Assembly: GCA_002476905.1 (NCBI GenBank)
Contig: DLND01000084.1
Span: 5,340-69,339, forward strand
Reading direction: 5' to 3'
DNA length: 64,000 nt
DNA from: Flavobacteriales bacterium UBA7519
Lineage (GTDB): Bacteria; Bacteroidota; Bacteroidia; Flavobacteriales; Weeksellaceae
The position numbers and the translations under genes are program-made. Position 1 is the first letter of the stretch, and every line of letters begins with the position of its first letter. Positions 1 to 8,501 of this stretch are shown piece after piece. Under the pieces are notes generated by a model. It ran no database searches and had not been told where the DNA came from. It saw only the letters and a program-made list of their open reading frames with translations.

Positions 1-1
1 A

Positions 2-214
2 GATGCGTTGATTGATGCCAACGGCGGAAAATGTTTTGACGACTTTGTGGCAGCTTCGGTTTTCATCAGGGAAGTGATAAAAAAAGATATTGAGAGTAAT
101 GGAGAAGGAAAATCCTTCCTTAAGCAGATGTCCGAAAATGCTTATAACTTTGTGAATTCTCAGCCGGATGCGACAGCGATTATAGTTAAGAAAATCTTGG
201 AATCAAATATTTAA
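2..214 (+). CDS. 3' end of a CDS, probable Kdo transferase (glycosyltransferase)
   Basis: The frame is open from base 2 and stops at 212-214, so only the last 70 residues of a longer protein are seen. The tail contains ALIDANGG followed about 45 residues later by a helix ending in DATAIIVKKIL. From memory this resembles the C-terminus of 3-deoxy-D-manno-octulosonic acid transferase (WaaA/KdtA), which adds Kdo to lipid A at the inner membrane. In that family the end of the second Rossmann domain has a similar 'A..L...GG' and 'GAT..I' pattern. Other GT-B glycosyltransferases are possible. The start and catalytic part lie outside the window, so the name is tentative. Confidence 0.5.
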   Translation, partial: DALIDANGGKCFDDFVAASVFIREVIKKDIESNGEGKSFLKQMSENAYNFVNSQPDATAIIVKKILESNI

Positions 215-232
215 CCACAAGAGAAACAGAAG
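213..232 (+). repeat. Diverged copy of the AACCACAAAAGTCACAAAAG repeat
   Basis: Sixteen of 20 bases match the exact repeat found at 44598, 58268 and 58748. It starts inside the stop codon of the preceding gene, and the exact copies also lie within ten bases of a stop codon. No inverted partner is seen nearby. Confidence 0.45.
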
Positions 233-291
233 ATAATTTCAATATTTCAGTTGTTATTTATAAATAGATAATGTTTTTTGGATTTTGATAA

Positions 292-918
292 TTACTTTAA
301 AAATCCCTGACTTTTTATCTCTTTTACTATCAAATCCAAATGGTCAGGAATGTTCTCGCATTTCAACCAGTTAAAATCCAAACCATTATTGATGCAAAGT
401 TTTTCCAGGTAAAGTGTTTCGTGGATTTGAAAATCGATGTCGCTGAGAAGTTCATCAAATTCCATCCAATAATCCTCGTCCAGTTTTTTGATTTGGATTA
501 AGGCTTTAATGATTTTATTAATGAGGTAAATGTAAAGTTTGTAAACCGCATCGAATCTCTGTCTTCCCAGTTTTTCGTTGTGTTCAAGGATTTTATTAAT
601 TAAAAATAAATTCAGATAAACATCCCCAAATTTATCCGTCGTGATTTTCACATGTTCCGTTATTTCTGCGCTCAGTTTTCTGATCAAAACCAAAAAATAT
701 TTCTGATTGGCAACATATTTTGAAATCTCCGTAACTCTTTCGCTGATGATTTCTTCCATCGCATTTCGTTTGTCATCAGTCGTTTCCGGGTCGATGAGTT
801 CGAAATATAATTTTTTGGAAAGCAATTTGTCTTTCTTCAATAATCGGAAAATCAATCGGTCTTTCTCAATCGGAGAAAACTCGCTCAAAGCCTGTTTGAA
901 TTCTTTTGAATATTCCAT
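292..918 (-). CDS. Hypothetical protein, all-helical, downstream of a glycosyltransferase
   Basis: A 208-residue soluble protein rich in Lys, Glu, Leu and Ile that looks helical throughout. It has no signal peptide, membrane segment or motif I recognise. Its ATG shares one base with the stop codon of the glycosyltransferase gene upstream (TAATG arrangement at 916-920), so the two are surely co-transcribed and probably translationally coupled. Its role is likely linked to the sugar transfer done by its partner, but that is inference. Function unknown. Confidence 0.7.
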   Translation of the reverse strand: MEYSKEFKQALSEFSPIEKDRLIFRLLKKDKLLSKKLYFELIDPETTDDKRNAMEEIISERVTEISKYVANQKYFLVLIRKLSAEITEHVKITTDKFGDVYLNLFLINKILEHNEKLGRQRFDAVYKLYIYLINKIIKALIQIKKLDEDYWMEFDELLSDIDFQIHETLYLEKLCINNGLDFNWLKCENIPDHLDLIVKEIKSQGFLK

Positions 919-1673
919 TAATTAAAGATTTTAGAATATTTGATAAAACCGTTGAAAGCCCAATTAGCTGTATAATACAGAGATTTCAAAGTTGAAAATT
1001 TCATATAATTTTTGTAAACCAAATACTGGTCTTTCATAATATTACTTTTATTTCTGGAAACGCTATTTGGCAACATTCTGTATTTTGATAAAGTCTTTTT
1101 CAAAGGTTTTCCTTGCGGGATTTTCTTTAATAATTCTAACCACATTACGTGGTCTTCCCGTTTTGTACCTTCGGGGAAATAGAATTTCCCCACTCTTTTG
1201 GAATCATACATCGATGCTAAAAGCGATAATCTGCAAGTTTTCAAAAGATTATTAAAATTGACGATTGTGTCTGCTTCGAAGTCTCCAATTTCGGTAGGAT
1301 TCAGATTTTCATCACAACGAGAATAAGTTGAATATGCCAATTCTGCATTTTCGGATTTCATAAAATTGACCATTTCCTCAAGGAAATTCGGTTCCCAAAA
1401 ATCATCGGCGTCCAGAAATGTTATGAATCTTCCTATTGCATTTTCTAGCGAAATATTCCTTGCGTGTCCAGCACCGCCATTTTTCTCAGTTTTAAAAACT
1501 TTGATTCGGGAATCGTTTTGTTTTTCCAGAATTTCCACCGAATTATCCGTTGAACAATCATCAGTAATCAGCCATTCCCAATCTTCAAAAGTTTGATTGA
1601 GGACAGAATCAATCGTCTCCTGAAGATATTTTGAAGAATTATAACTCGGTGTGATGATTGATATTTCGGGCAC
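918..1673 (-). CDS. Family 2 glycosyltransferase (GT-A fold)
   Basis: A 251-residue enzyme that should transfer a sugar from a nucleotide-sugar donor to a cell-surface glycan. The N-terminus SIITPSYNSS is the typical GT2 beta-strand and nucleotide-binding loop, TDDCSTD at about 37-43 is the next conserved Asp pair, and FLDADDFW at 86-93 is the DXD metal site. The only plausible start is GTG at 1673; no in-frame ATG lies upstream. A -7 box (TATCTTTG on the minus strand, 1688-1695) lies 15 bases ahead of it. It overlaps the following gene by one base. The acceptor is unknown. Confidence 0.85.
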   Translation of the reverse strand: MPEISIITPSYNSSKYLQETIDSVLNQTFEDWEWLITDDCSTDNSVEILEKQNDSRIKVFKTEKNGGAGHARNISLENAIGRFITFLDADDFWEPNFLEEMVNFMKSENAELAYSTYSRCDENLNPTEIGDFEADTIVNFNNLLKTCRLSLLASMYDSKRVGKFYFPEGTKREDHVMWLELLKKIPQGKPLKKTLSKYRMLPNSVSRNKSNIMKDQYLVYKNYMKFSTLKSLYYTANWAFNGFIKYSKIFN

Positions 1674-1687
1674 TTGCGATTTTTTTA

Positions 1688-1695
1688 CAAAGATA
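1688..1695 (-). promoter_or_regulatory. -7 promoter box for the glycosyltransferase pair
   Basis: TATCTTTG on the minus strand matches the Bacteroidota TAnnTTTG consensus. I see no TTG at the usual 17-23 base distance, so this is a one-element call. Confidence 0.4.
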
Positions 1696-1740
1696 AATAT
1701 ATAGACTTTAAGATAATAGATGAAAGATAAAAGACTTTTA

Positions 1741-2080
1741 ATAATTGAAACACTTCGACGGAGTTTATATTGAGCGAAGTCGAAATGCTCAGTGTGACAA
1801 CTCTAATGCTGCGCGAGTAATTTTAACAGTGTCAGTCTGAGCGGAGTCGAAGACTTTTGTTTTATGCTTTTGATTCGTTTTTAAAAAACAAATGTTGACT
1901 CGAAGTCGAAACCCGCAGCCCGACTTATCTCAATTTATTATTTATTTTAATTTGAATCGATGAACCAACTTCGTTAGGTTTGAGCGGAAATCCTTTTTTG
2001 CTTAGGCTTAAGTTCTATTTAAAATGGAATCGTCTGCAAAAAAGATTGGGAGCCCTTCGATAAGCTCAGGATAAACTGAA
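1741..2080. repeat. Intergenic repeat cluster with TGAGCGnAGTCGAA motifs
   Basis: The 511-base spacer between the glycosyltransferase and leuS has no convincing gene. It holds TGAGCGAAGTCGAA (1771-1784) and TGAGCGGAGTCGAA (1838-1851), both next to a GTGTGACA or GTGTCAGTC flank, a partial copy near 1900, and an opposite-orientation relative TTCGATAAGCTCA (2056-2068). From memory, such REP-like motifs are common between genes in Chryseobacterium-type genomes. Confidence 0.6.
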
Positions 2081-2109
2081 GGCGGAAAAAGCTGCCCAAA
2101 AATTTAAAA

Positions 2110-2139
2110 TTGTCATTTCCTCTCAAAATCTTAACTTTG
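2110..2139 (+). promoter_or_regulatory. Promoter of leuS (TTG-N19-TAACTTTG)
   Basis: TTG at 2110-2112 and TAACTTTG at 2132-2139 are 19 bases apart, matching both elements of the Flavobacteriia housekeeping promoter. This leaves a leader of roughly 40 bases before the ATG at 2185. Confidence 0.6.
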
Positions 2140-2184
2140 TGAATCTTAAAAAAAATTATTCATTATTAATTCTTACTTTATAGA

Positions 2185-4995
2185 ATGTTTTACGACCATC
2201 AGCAGATAGAAAAAAAGTGGCAAAAATATTGGGAAGACAATCAAACTTACAAGACTTCCAACTCAACCGATAAACCGAAATTTTACGTCCTCGATATGTT
2301 TCCGTATCCTTCCGGAGCGGGACTTCACGTGGGACATCCGCTCGGTTATATTGCTTCTGATATCTATGCGCGATACAAAAGACATCAGGGTTTTAATGTT
2401 TTGCATCCGGTTGGTTACGATTCTTTTGGGCTTCCAGCAGAACAATATGCCATCCAGACAGGAACGCATCCTGCAATTACAACAGAACAAAATATCACAA
2501 GATACGAGGAACAATTAAGAAAAATCGGTTTCTCTTTCGATTGGAGTAGGGAAGTGAGAACTTCGGATCCTTCTTATTATAAATGGACGCAGTGGATTTT
2601 TATTCAGTTGTTTCATTCTTGGTATAATAAAAATACGGACAAGGCAGAATCTATCGAAACCTTAATCAAATATTTTGAAGAAAAAGGAAGTGAAGGATTA
2701 AATGCCAATCAAAATGAAGAATTGACTTTCACTGCAGAAGAGTGGAAATCTGCTTCTGAAATTGATAAAGGCGCAATCTTATTGAATTATCGTTTGGCTT
2801 ACAGAGCGGAAACAACTGTGAACTGGTGTCCTGCTTTGGGAACGGTTTTAGCAAATGATGAGGTGAAAGACGGAAAATCCGAAAGAGGAGGTTTTCCTGT
2901 TTTCCAAAAGAAAATGATGCAATGGAGTATGAGAATCTCTGCATATTCTGAAAGATTATTGCAAGGATTGAAAACTTTGGACTGGCCACAGCCTTTGAAA
3001 GATGCTCAGGAATATTGGATTGGAAAATCTCAAGGTGCACAAGTTAGATTTGCTACTGAAAATGGAGAAACAATTGAAGTTTTTACCACAAGACCTGATA
3101 CTATTTTCGGTGCAACTTTTATGGTTTTGGCGCCCGAAAATCCTTTGGTTCAGAATTTAACAACTCCGGAACAAAAAGCTGAGGTTGATAATTACATAGA
3201 AGAAACTTCTAAAAAGACGGAACGTGATAGAATGGCTGACGTGAAAAACGTGAGCGGTGCGTTCACGGGAAGTTATGCCATCAATCCGTTTACTGGGAAG
3301 AATATTCCGGTTTATATTTCGGATTATGTTTTGATGGGTTACGGAACTGGCGCTGTGATGGCTGTTCCTGCGCACGATGAGCGTGACCATAGATTTGCGA
3401 AGAAATTCGGTTTAGAAATTATCAAAGTTGTAGAATCTGATGTGGATGTTCAGGAAGAAGCTTATGATTCTAAGGATTCGGTTTGTGTGAATTCTGATTT
3501 CCTGAATGGTCTTAATTATAAGGATGCGAAATCAAAAATCATTGCTGAAATCGAAAACCGAGGAATTGGTCACGGAACGACGAATTACAGACAGCGTGAT
3601 GCGATTTTCTCAAGACAAAGATATTGGGGCGAGCCGGTTCCTATATATTATAAAGAAGGAATGCCTTACACTTTGCCAAATTCTGCTTTGCCTTTGGAAC
3701 TTCCCGAGGTTGAAAAATATTTACCAACAGAAGACGGCGACCCGCCATTAGGAAATGCAAAAACATTTGCTTGGGATGAAGCGAATCAGAAAGTGGTTGA
3801 TACGGATTTGATTGATGATAAAACTGTTTTCCCGTTAGAATTATCTACAATGCCGGGTTGGGCAGGAAGTTCTTGGTATTTCCTAAGATATATGGACCCG
3901 AATGATGATGAGGTTTTTGCGAAGAAAGAACTAACCGATTATTGGGGACAAGTTGATTTATATATTGGCGGAAGTGAGCACGCAACTGGTCACTTATTGT
4001 ATTCTCGTTTTTGGAATATGTTCCTGAAAGACCGAGGTTATATCGAACAAAATGAGCCTTTCCAAAAGTTGATTAATCAAGGAATGATTTTGGGGATGAG
4101 TGCTTTTGTGTATAGAATTGATGGAACCAATCAATATGTTTCTAAAAATTTAGCGAAAGATTATAAAACTCAAGCAATCCACGTTGATGTTTCTTTATTA
4201 AAAGGAACAACTGACGAATTAGATACTGAAGCTTTCAAATCTTGGAGACCAGAATTTGCAGATGCTAATTTTATTTTGGAAGACGGAAAATACATCACAG
4301 GTCGTGAAGTAGAAAAAATGTCTAAATCTAAGTACAATGTTGTGAATCCAGATGATATCTGTAACGAATACGGAGCAGATGGTTTAAGATTATATGAAAT
4401 GTTCCTCGGTCCATTAGAGCAGTCTAAGCCTTGGAACACGCAAGGTCTTAGCGGCGTTTATGGTTTCCTAAAAAAATTCTGGAATCTTTATTTTGATGGT
4501 GATCAATTCTCTGTTTCTGATGAAGAGCCAACGAAAGCAGAATTTAAAGTTTTGCATACATTAATAAAGAAGGTAGTTTACGACATCGAAAACTTCTCTT
4601 TCAATACTTCTGTGTCGTCTTTTATGATTGCCGTGAACGAATTGCAGAAATTAAAATGTAACAAGCGCAATATTTTGCAACCTTTGGCTGTTATTATATC
4701 ACCATATGCGCCACATATTTGCGAAGAGGTTTGGCAATTATTGGGAAATAATGCTTCTATTGAGTTTGAACAATTTCCAAAACTTGAAGAAAGTTATTTG
4801 GTTGAAGACGAGATAGATTACCCCGTTAGTTTCAACGGAAAAATGAAATTGAAGCTGAAGTTGGCTGCTTATCTGACAAAGGATGATGTGCAGACAATTG
4901 TGATGCAAAATGAAGATGTTAAAAGGATTTTAGGCGAAAATCCAGTTAAGAACTTCATCTTTGTCCCGAAGAAAATCATCAATATTGTTAGCTGA
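2185..4995 (+). CDS. leuS: Leucyl-tRNA synthetase
   Basis: Class I aminoacyl-tRNA synthetase that charges tRNA-Leu with leucine in the cytoplasm. The 936 residues carry the HIGH signature as HVGH at 48-51 after the FPYPSGAGL strand, the CP1 editing domain with TTRPDTIFGATF, WCP in the zinc/connective region, the leucine-specific insertion between the catalytic halves, KMSKS at 711-715 and a C-terminal anticodon-binding and C-terminal domain. The length is slightly above the E. coli enzyme. It has its own promoter upstream and stands alone. Essential housekeeping gene with no sign of damage. Confidence 0.98.
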   Translation: MFYDHQQIEKKWQKYWEDNQTYKTSNSTDKPKFYVLDMFPYPSGAGLHVGHPLGYIASDIYARYKRHQGFNVLHPVGYDSFGLPAEQYAIQTGTHPAITTEQNITRYEEQLRKIGFSFDWSREVRTSDPSYYKWTQWIFIQLFHSWYNKNTDKAESIETLIKYFEEKGSEGLNANQNEELTFTAEEWKSASEIDKGAILLNYRLAYRAETTVNWCPALGTVLANDEVKDGKSERGGFPVFQKKMMQWSMRISAYSERLLQGLKTLDWPQPLKDAQEYWIGKSQGAQVRFATENGETIEVFTTRPDTIFGATFMVLAPENPLVQNLTTPEQKAEVDNYIEETSKKTERDRMADVKNVSGAFTGSYAINPFTGKNIPVYISDYVLMGYGTGAVMAVPAHDERDHRFAKKFGLEIIKVVESDVDVQEEAYDSKDSVCVNSDFLNGLNYKDAKSKIIAEIENRGIGHGTTNYRQRDAIFSRQRYWGEPVPIYYKEGMPYTLPNSALPLELPEVEKYLPTEDGDPPLGNAKTFAWDEANQKVVDTDLIDDKTVFPLELSTMPGWAGSSWYFLRYMDPNDDEVFAKKELTDYWGQVDLYIGGSEHATGHLLYSRFWNMFLKDRGYIEQNEPFQKLINQGMILGMSAFVYRIDGTNQYVSKNLAKDYKTQAIHVDVSLLKGTTDELDTEAFKSWRPEFADANFILEDGKYITGREVEKMSKSKYNVVNPDDICNEYGADGLRLYEMFLGPLEQSKPWNTQGLSGVYGFLKKFWNLYFDGDQFSVSDEEPTKAEFKVLHTLIKKVVYDIENFSFNTSVSSFMIAVNELQKLKCNKRNILQPLAVIISPYAPHICEEVWQLLGNNASIEFEQFPKLEESYLVEDEIDYPVSFNGKMKLKLKLAAYLTKDDVQTIVMQNEDVKRILGENPVKNFIFVPKKIINIVS

Positions 4996-5210
4996 TTGTA
5001 GATTTCCTTGGGATAGATTAAGAAAATTTATTGTGGTATATACCGAAAATTATTGAAATAAAAATCATAATTTTATCATATCAATTTTAAGTATATAATC
5101 TTAATACTTCGAAAAGGAATAATAAATTCACAAAAACAAGGTTTTAAATTATTTAATAATGGAATTAATTGTTTTATTTGACTACAGAAAATTAGAACTC
5201 AAAGCAAAAA

Positions 5211-5218
5211 TAATTTTG
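5211..5218 (+). promoter_or_regulatory. -7 promoter box upstream of exbB
   Basis: TAATTTTG matches TAnnTTTG 64 bases before the exbB ATG. No TTG occurs at 17-23 bases upstream. The nearest (5178-5180) is 30 bases away, so the promoter call rests on one element. Confidence 0.4.
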
Positions 5219-5282
5219 CATTTTTAAAATATTTGACTTTATTTTACACGATAAAATTTAACAATTATAATTTAGTTTTAAT

Positions 5283-6146
5283 ATGGAAATGAATGTTTCA
5301 AACACAGATGAGCAAGTAGTTGCTAAAAAGCAGGGAGGACTTAATCCGGCTGTAATTATTCCTATTATCCTTTTAATAGGTATTGCTATTTATTTATTCG
5401 TTTTAGGTAATCCGGGCAACTTTAGAGATGCAGAAAAATTAGGGGGCAGTTCAGTTGCTTTCTCAGATGTTGATGGGAAGGATATTCATCCAGAGTCTTT
5501 CTTGGGTATTATTTACAAAGGGGGTGTGATCGTACCTATTTTGATTACGTTTATGCTTACTGTTATTGTTTTCTCTATTGAGAGAGCATTGGTTCTAGGA
5601 AAAGCAGCAGGTAGTGGAAATCTGGACAACTTTGTTATCAAGATCAGAAGCTTGCTGAACCAAAACAGAATTGATGAAGCTCTTGAAGAGTGCGACAGAC
5701 AAAAAGGATCAGTTGGTAACGTTGTGAAGGAAGGTCTTACAACTTACAAAGCCCTTGCAAAAGACAATACACTAAATAAAGAGCAGAAAATGGTAGCTCT
5801 TAACAAAGCTATCGAAGAAGCGACAACTTTGGAAATGCCAATGTTAGAAAAAAATATGATGATTCTTTCTACATTAGGAACAGTTGCAACATTGGTTGCT
5901 CTACTAGGTACCGTAATCGGGATGATCAAGGCGTTCTTCGCATTAGGATCAGGAGGGGGAACACCAGATGCAGCAGCACTTTCTACTGGTATCTCCGAGG
6001 CTTTGATTAATACAGCTTTAGGTATTGGTACATCTGCTATCGCAATTATCCTTTATAACTTCTTTACTTCTAAAATTGACGGATTAACTTATAAGATTGA
6101 TGAAATCTCTATGAGTATCCAACAATCTTTTGCTGAATATAACTAA
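5283..6146 (+). CDS. exbB: ExbB/TolQ/MotA-family proton channel protein
   Basis: Inner-membrane channel subunit that with ExbD uses the proton gradient to energise TonB for outer-membrane import. The 287 residues have an extra N-terminal membrane segment (about 20-42), a second at 81-100, then a large cytoplasmic loop and the conserved paired helices at about 192-220 (containing LGTVIGMI) and 240-262. The extra N-terminal helix and the 50-60-residue periplasmic stretch are, from memory, common in Bacteroidota ExbB. It heads the exbB-exbD-exbD-tonB set, with 77 bases to the next gene. Confidence 0.93.
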   Translation: MEMNVSNTDEQVVAKKQGGLNPAVIIPIILLIGIAIYLFVLGNPGNFRDAEKLGGSSVAFSDVDGKDIHPESFLGIIYKGGVIVPILITFMLTVIVFSIERALVLGKAAGSGNLDNFVIKIRSLLNQNRIDEALEECDRQKGSVGNVVKEGLTTYKALAKDNTLNKEQKMVALNKAIEEATTLEMPMLEKNMMILSTLGTVATLVALLGTVIGMIKAFFALGSGGGTPDAAALSTGISEALINTALGIGTSAIAIILYNFFTSKIDGLTYKIDEISMSIQQSFAEYN

Positions 6147-6223
6147 TATTCAGTAATTCAGAAATGGGATGATTTAAATCTCATTTCAAATCAATAAATT
6201 AGTTAACAAAGCATTTTTAAATA

Positions 6224-6826
6224 ATGGCGAGAATTAAACCAAAAAGACATGGAGTAGTTACGGATATGACGGCAATGTGTGACGTTGCGTTCCTACTACT
6301 AACATTCTTTATATTAACCACACAGTTTAAAAAACCAGATGTGGAACAGATTAAACCGCCTTCTTCTATATCAGAAAAGTTACTTCCAGATGCGAGTCTT
6401 ATGACTATCAATGTTACTCCAAATGGTGTATTTTATTTCCAACCAGTAGAAAATGCTGTAGAAAGAGTTCAGGTTTTGGACAATATGGGAAAAAAATATG
6501 GGGTTACTTTTACCCAGCCAGAAAAAGTAGCATTTACAAAAGTACAAGCGGTAGGAGTACCCATGAGCCAGCTAAAAAGTTATCTGAATCTCCCTCAAGA
6601 AAAACAGAAAGACTTCAAAGCTGCTGAAGGCATACCAATGGATAGTACGAATAAACAATTAATAGACTGGGTGCAACAAAGTCTTGCTGTAAATCCTAAT
6701 TATAAGTTAGCGATAAAAGGTGATGTGACCACTAAGTATCCAAAAGTTAAAAGTTTATTTGAAGGTTTAAGAGATATTGATTTTCTTAAATTCTGGTTGA
6801 TAACATCTCAAGAAGGTAAAAATTAA
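6224..6826 (+). CDS. exbD: ExbD/TolR-family biopolymer transport protein (first copy)
   Basis: Single-span partner of ExbB. RHGVVTDMTAMCDVAFLLL at residues 8-26 is the ExbD signature, with Asp20 in the membrane helix as the probable proton-carrying residue. The periplasmic part (about 36-200) is longer than the usual 140-residue ExbD and contains a roughly 60-residue stretch between the helix and the C-terminal TolR-like fold. It is followed after ten bases by a second exbD, so the complex may use two different ExbD chains. Confidence 0.9.
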   Translation: MARIKPKRHGVVTDMTAMCDVAFLLLTFFILTTQFKKPDVEQIKPPSSISEKLLPDASLMTINVTPNGVFYFQPVENAVERVQVLDNMGKKYGVTFTQPEKVAFTKVQAVGVPMSQLKSYLNLPQEKQKDFKAAEGIPMDSTNKQLIDWVQQSLAVNPNYKLAIKGDVTTKYPKVKSLFEGLRDIDFLKFWLITSQEGKN

Positions 6827-6836
6827 TTAGAAGAAA

Positions 6837-7382
6837 ATGGCAGAAGTACAGGTTAAAGAGGATAGCGGGAAAGGCGGCAAGGTCCGTTCGAAAAAACAGA
6901 ATACCCGTGTAGATATGACGCCGATGGTAGACTTAGGTTTTCTTTTGATTACTTTCTTTATGTTTACCACCACATTTAGCAAACCAAACGTAATGGATCT
7001 TGGTCTTCCGGCAAAGCCGAAAGATAAGAATCAGAAACCACCAGATACGGAGATTAAACTTAGTAACTCCATCTCCATCATCATAGGTAAAGACAATAAG
7101 ATTTTTTATCATCAGCAAGATCAGCAAGGTCTTAATGATCAAACTCTTATGGAAACTACTTTTGATAGAGAAGGAATTAGAAAAGTAATTGAGCAAGCAA
7201 AGGCCAATGCAGCAGATAAAGACTTATTTACAGTCATTATCAAGCCAACGGATGATGCAGTATATAAAAACTTTGTAGACATTCTTGATGAGATGGCTAT
7301 TACCAAAAACGAAAGATATGGGGTTACCGATGTAAAGCCTTGGGAATTAGCAATCTACAAAAAGAAGGTAGGTGAACAATAA
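6837..7382 (+). CDS. exbD: ExbD/TolR-family biopolymer transport protein (second copy)
   Basis: Second ExbD of the cluster, 181 residues. A basic cytoplasmic tail of about 24 residues precedes RVDMTPMVDLGFLLITFF, with Asp32 in the membrane helix. The periplasmic domain ends in VTDVKPWELAIYKKK. It shares the helix signature with the copy upstream but the periplasmic parts differ, so the two are probably not interchangeable. It lies between exbD and tonB in the same direction. Confidence 0.9.
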   Translation: MAEVQVKEDSGKGGKVRSKKQNTRVDMTPMVDLGFLLITFFMFTTTFSKPNVMDLGLPAKPKDKNQKPPDTEIKLSNSISIIIGKDNKIFYHQQDQQGLNDQTLMETTFDREGIRKVIEQAKANAADKDLFTVIIKPTDDAVYKNFVDILDEMAITKNERYGVTDVKPWELAIYKKKVGEQ

Positions 7383-7417
7383 TCCTACACTACAATAACA
7401 TTTTTTAAATTTTAAAA

Positions 7418-8248
7418 ATGGCAGACGAAAATTTGAAATACGAATCTAATCTTACTTTGGATGAGATTGTATTCGAACATAGAAATAAGGAATATGGTGC
7501 TTACGATTTAAGACACACCTATCCGAAAATGCTCACAAAGTCTTTCCTTATCGGGACTGCTGTTTTTCTTATAGTTTCTTTGTCTCCCTTCATTTATATG
7601 AAGATTCAGCAGATGAACGAAAAAGATAAAACGGAAGTAGATGCGAAGTTGGTAGAGATCTTGGATGAGCAGCCGATTATCGAACAGCCTAAGGAAGAAG
7701 AACCACCACCGCCACCTCCTCCAAAAGAAGAGGAAAAGCAAGAGGTAATTCAGAATGTTGTTCCGGAGCCTAAAAGAGCACCAAAAATTGAGACTCCACC
7801 TCCGCCAATTACTAAGCAGCTGGAGACAACTACAGGGTTACAGAATCAGGAAGGTGTTAAAACACCATCATATACTCCACCACCGCCACCACCTTCAACA
7901 GGTAAATCTACAACTGCTGAGGTGAAACCGGTAACTAATGAGGTTTATGAATCTGTAGATCAGTCTGCAGAGTTCCCGGGGACAATTAATGCTTTTAGAA
8001 CAAAATTTCAAAATAATTTTGATTCCGGAAGTTTGGAAGGTGAAGGTACACTTAAGACGGAAATTACTTTTGTCGTTGAAAGAGATGGAACTTTAACACA
8101 GGTCAAAGCTAATGGCTCAAATGCTGATTTTAACAGAGAAGCTGAAGCTGCTGTAAAAGGAATTAAAACCAAGTGGACACCGGCGAAAGTTAACGGACAG
8201 CCTGTTAGATCTAGATTTAGATTCCCTATTACAATGAATTTCCAATAA
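7418..8248 (+). CDS. tonB: TonB energy transducer
   Basis: Inner-membrane anchored protein that spans the periplasm and pulls on TonB-dependent receptors. The cytoplasmic N-terminus holds DEIVFEHRNKEYGAYDLR, a motif I associate with Bacteroidota TonB. A membrane helix follows at about 41-60, then a proline-rich stretch with runs of six or seven prolines near 95-105 and again near 150, and a C-terminal TonB fold at about 185-276 ending in RSRFRFPITMNFQ. It is the last gene of the exb set; a terminator hairpin follows 22 bases after the stop. Confidence 0.93.
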   Translation: MADENLKYESNLTLDEIVFEHRNKEYGAYDLRHTYPKMLTKSFLIGTAVFLIVSLSPFIYMKIQQMNEKDKTEVDAKLVEILDEQPIIEQPKEEEPPPPPPPKEEEKQEVIQNVVPEPKRAPKIETPPPPITKQLETTTGLQNQEGVKTPSYTPPPPPPSTGKSTTAEVKPVTNEVYESVDQSAEFPGTINAFRTKFQNNFDSGSLEGEGTLKTEITFVVERDGTLTQVKANGSNADFNREAEAAVKGIKTKWTPAKVNGQPVRSRFRFPITMNFQ

Positions 8249-8270
8249 GTTATTTTTTGTAATATATTAT

Positions 8271-8302
8271 AAAAGAGAAGTTTTTATAACTTCTCTTTTT
8301 TT
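8271..8302 (+). terminator. Terminator after tonB
   Basis: AAAAGAGAAG (8271-8280) pairs perfectly with CTTCTCTTTT (8290-8299) over a nine-base loop and runs into T residues. It separates tonB from the next three genes. Confidence 0.75.
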
Positions 8303-8304
8303 AT

Positions 8305-8312
8305 TAGATTTG
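8305..8312 (+). promoter_or_regulatory. -7 promoter box immediately after the tonB terminator
   Basis: TAGATTTG matches TAnnTTTG and begins three bases after the terminator T-run. The ATG at 8316 is only three bases further, so a transcript from here would be nearly or fully leaderless. Confidence 0.4.
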
Positions 8313-8315
8313 TGT

Positions 8316-8501
8316 ATGTTTAATTGGCTTTCTTTAATTACAGGAATCTTCTATATTGTTCTAGGAGTCTTCGTAATATTATACAAATTTTTCATCATTG
8401 TTCTGGAACCAAATGTTGCATACCCTTTGGGAGGTTTGCTGGTGTTGTATGGTATATTCAGAATAACCCGTGCTATTATCCGAATCAAAAACAGGGAGTA
8501 A
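8316..8501 (+). CDS. Small membrane protein, 61 residues
   Basis: Begins MFNWLSLITG at the ATG at 8316; a TTG six bases earlier is a less likely start. Two hydrophobic helices (about residues 4-24 and 30-48) end in a basic tail RITRAIIRIKNRE that should face the cytoplasm. Its stop codon abuts the ATG of the PstS-like gene with no spacer, so the two are co-transcribed. No family recognised. The strict adjacency makes it more likely real than its size alone would suggest. Confidence 0.65.
   Translation: MFNWLSLITGIFYIVLGVFVILYKFFIIVLEPNVAYPLGGLLVLYGIFRITRAIIRIKNRE

Noticed and set aside
3157-3390. Antisense frames inside leuS and other long genes
   Set aside because: They mirror the codon pattern of the real genes, lack promoters and motifs, and fall wholly within well-supported coding sequence.
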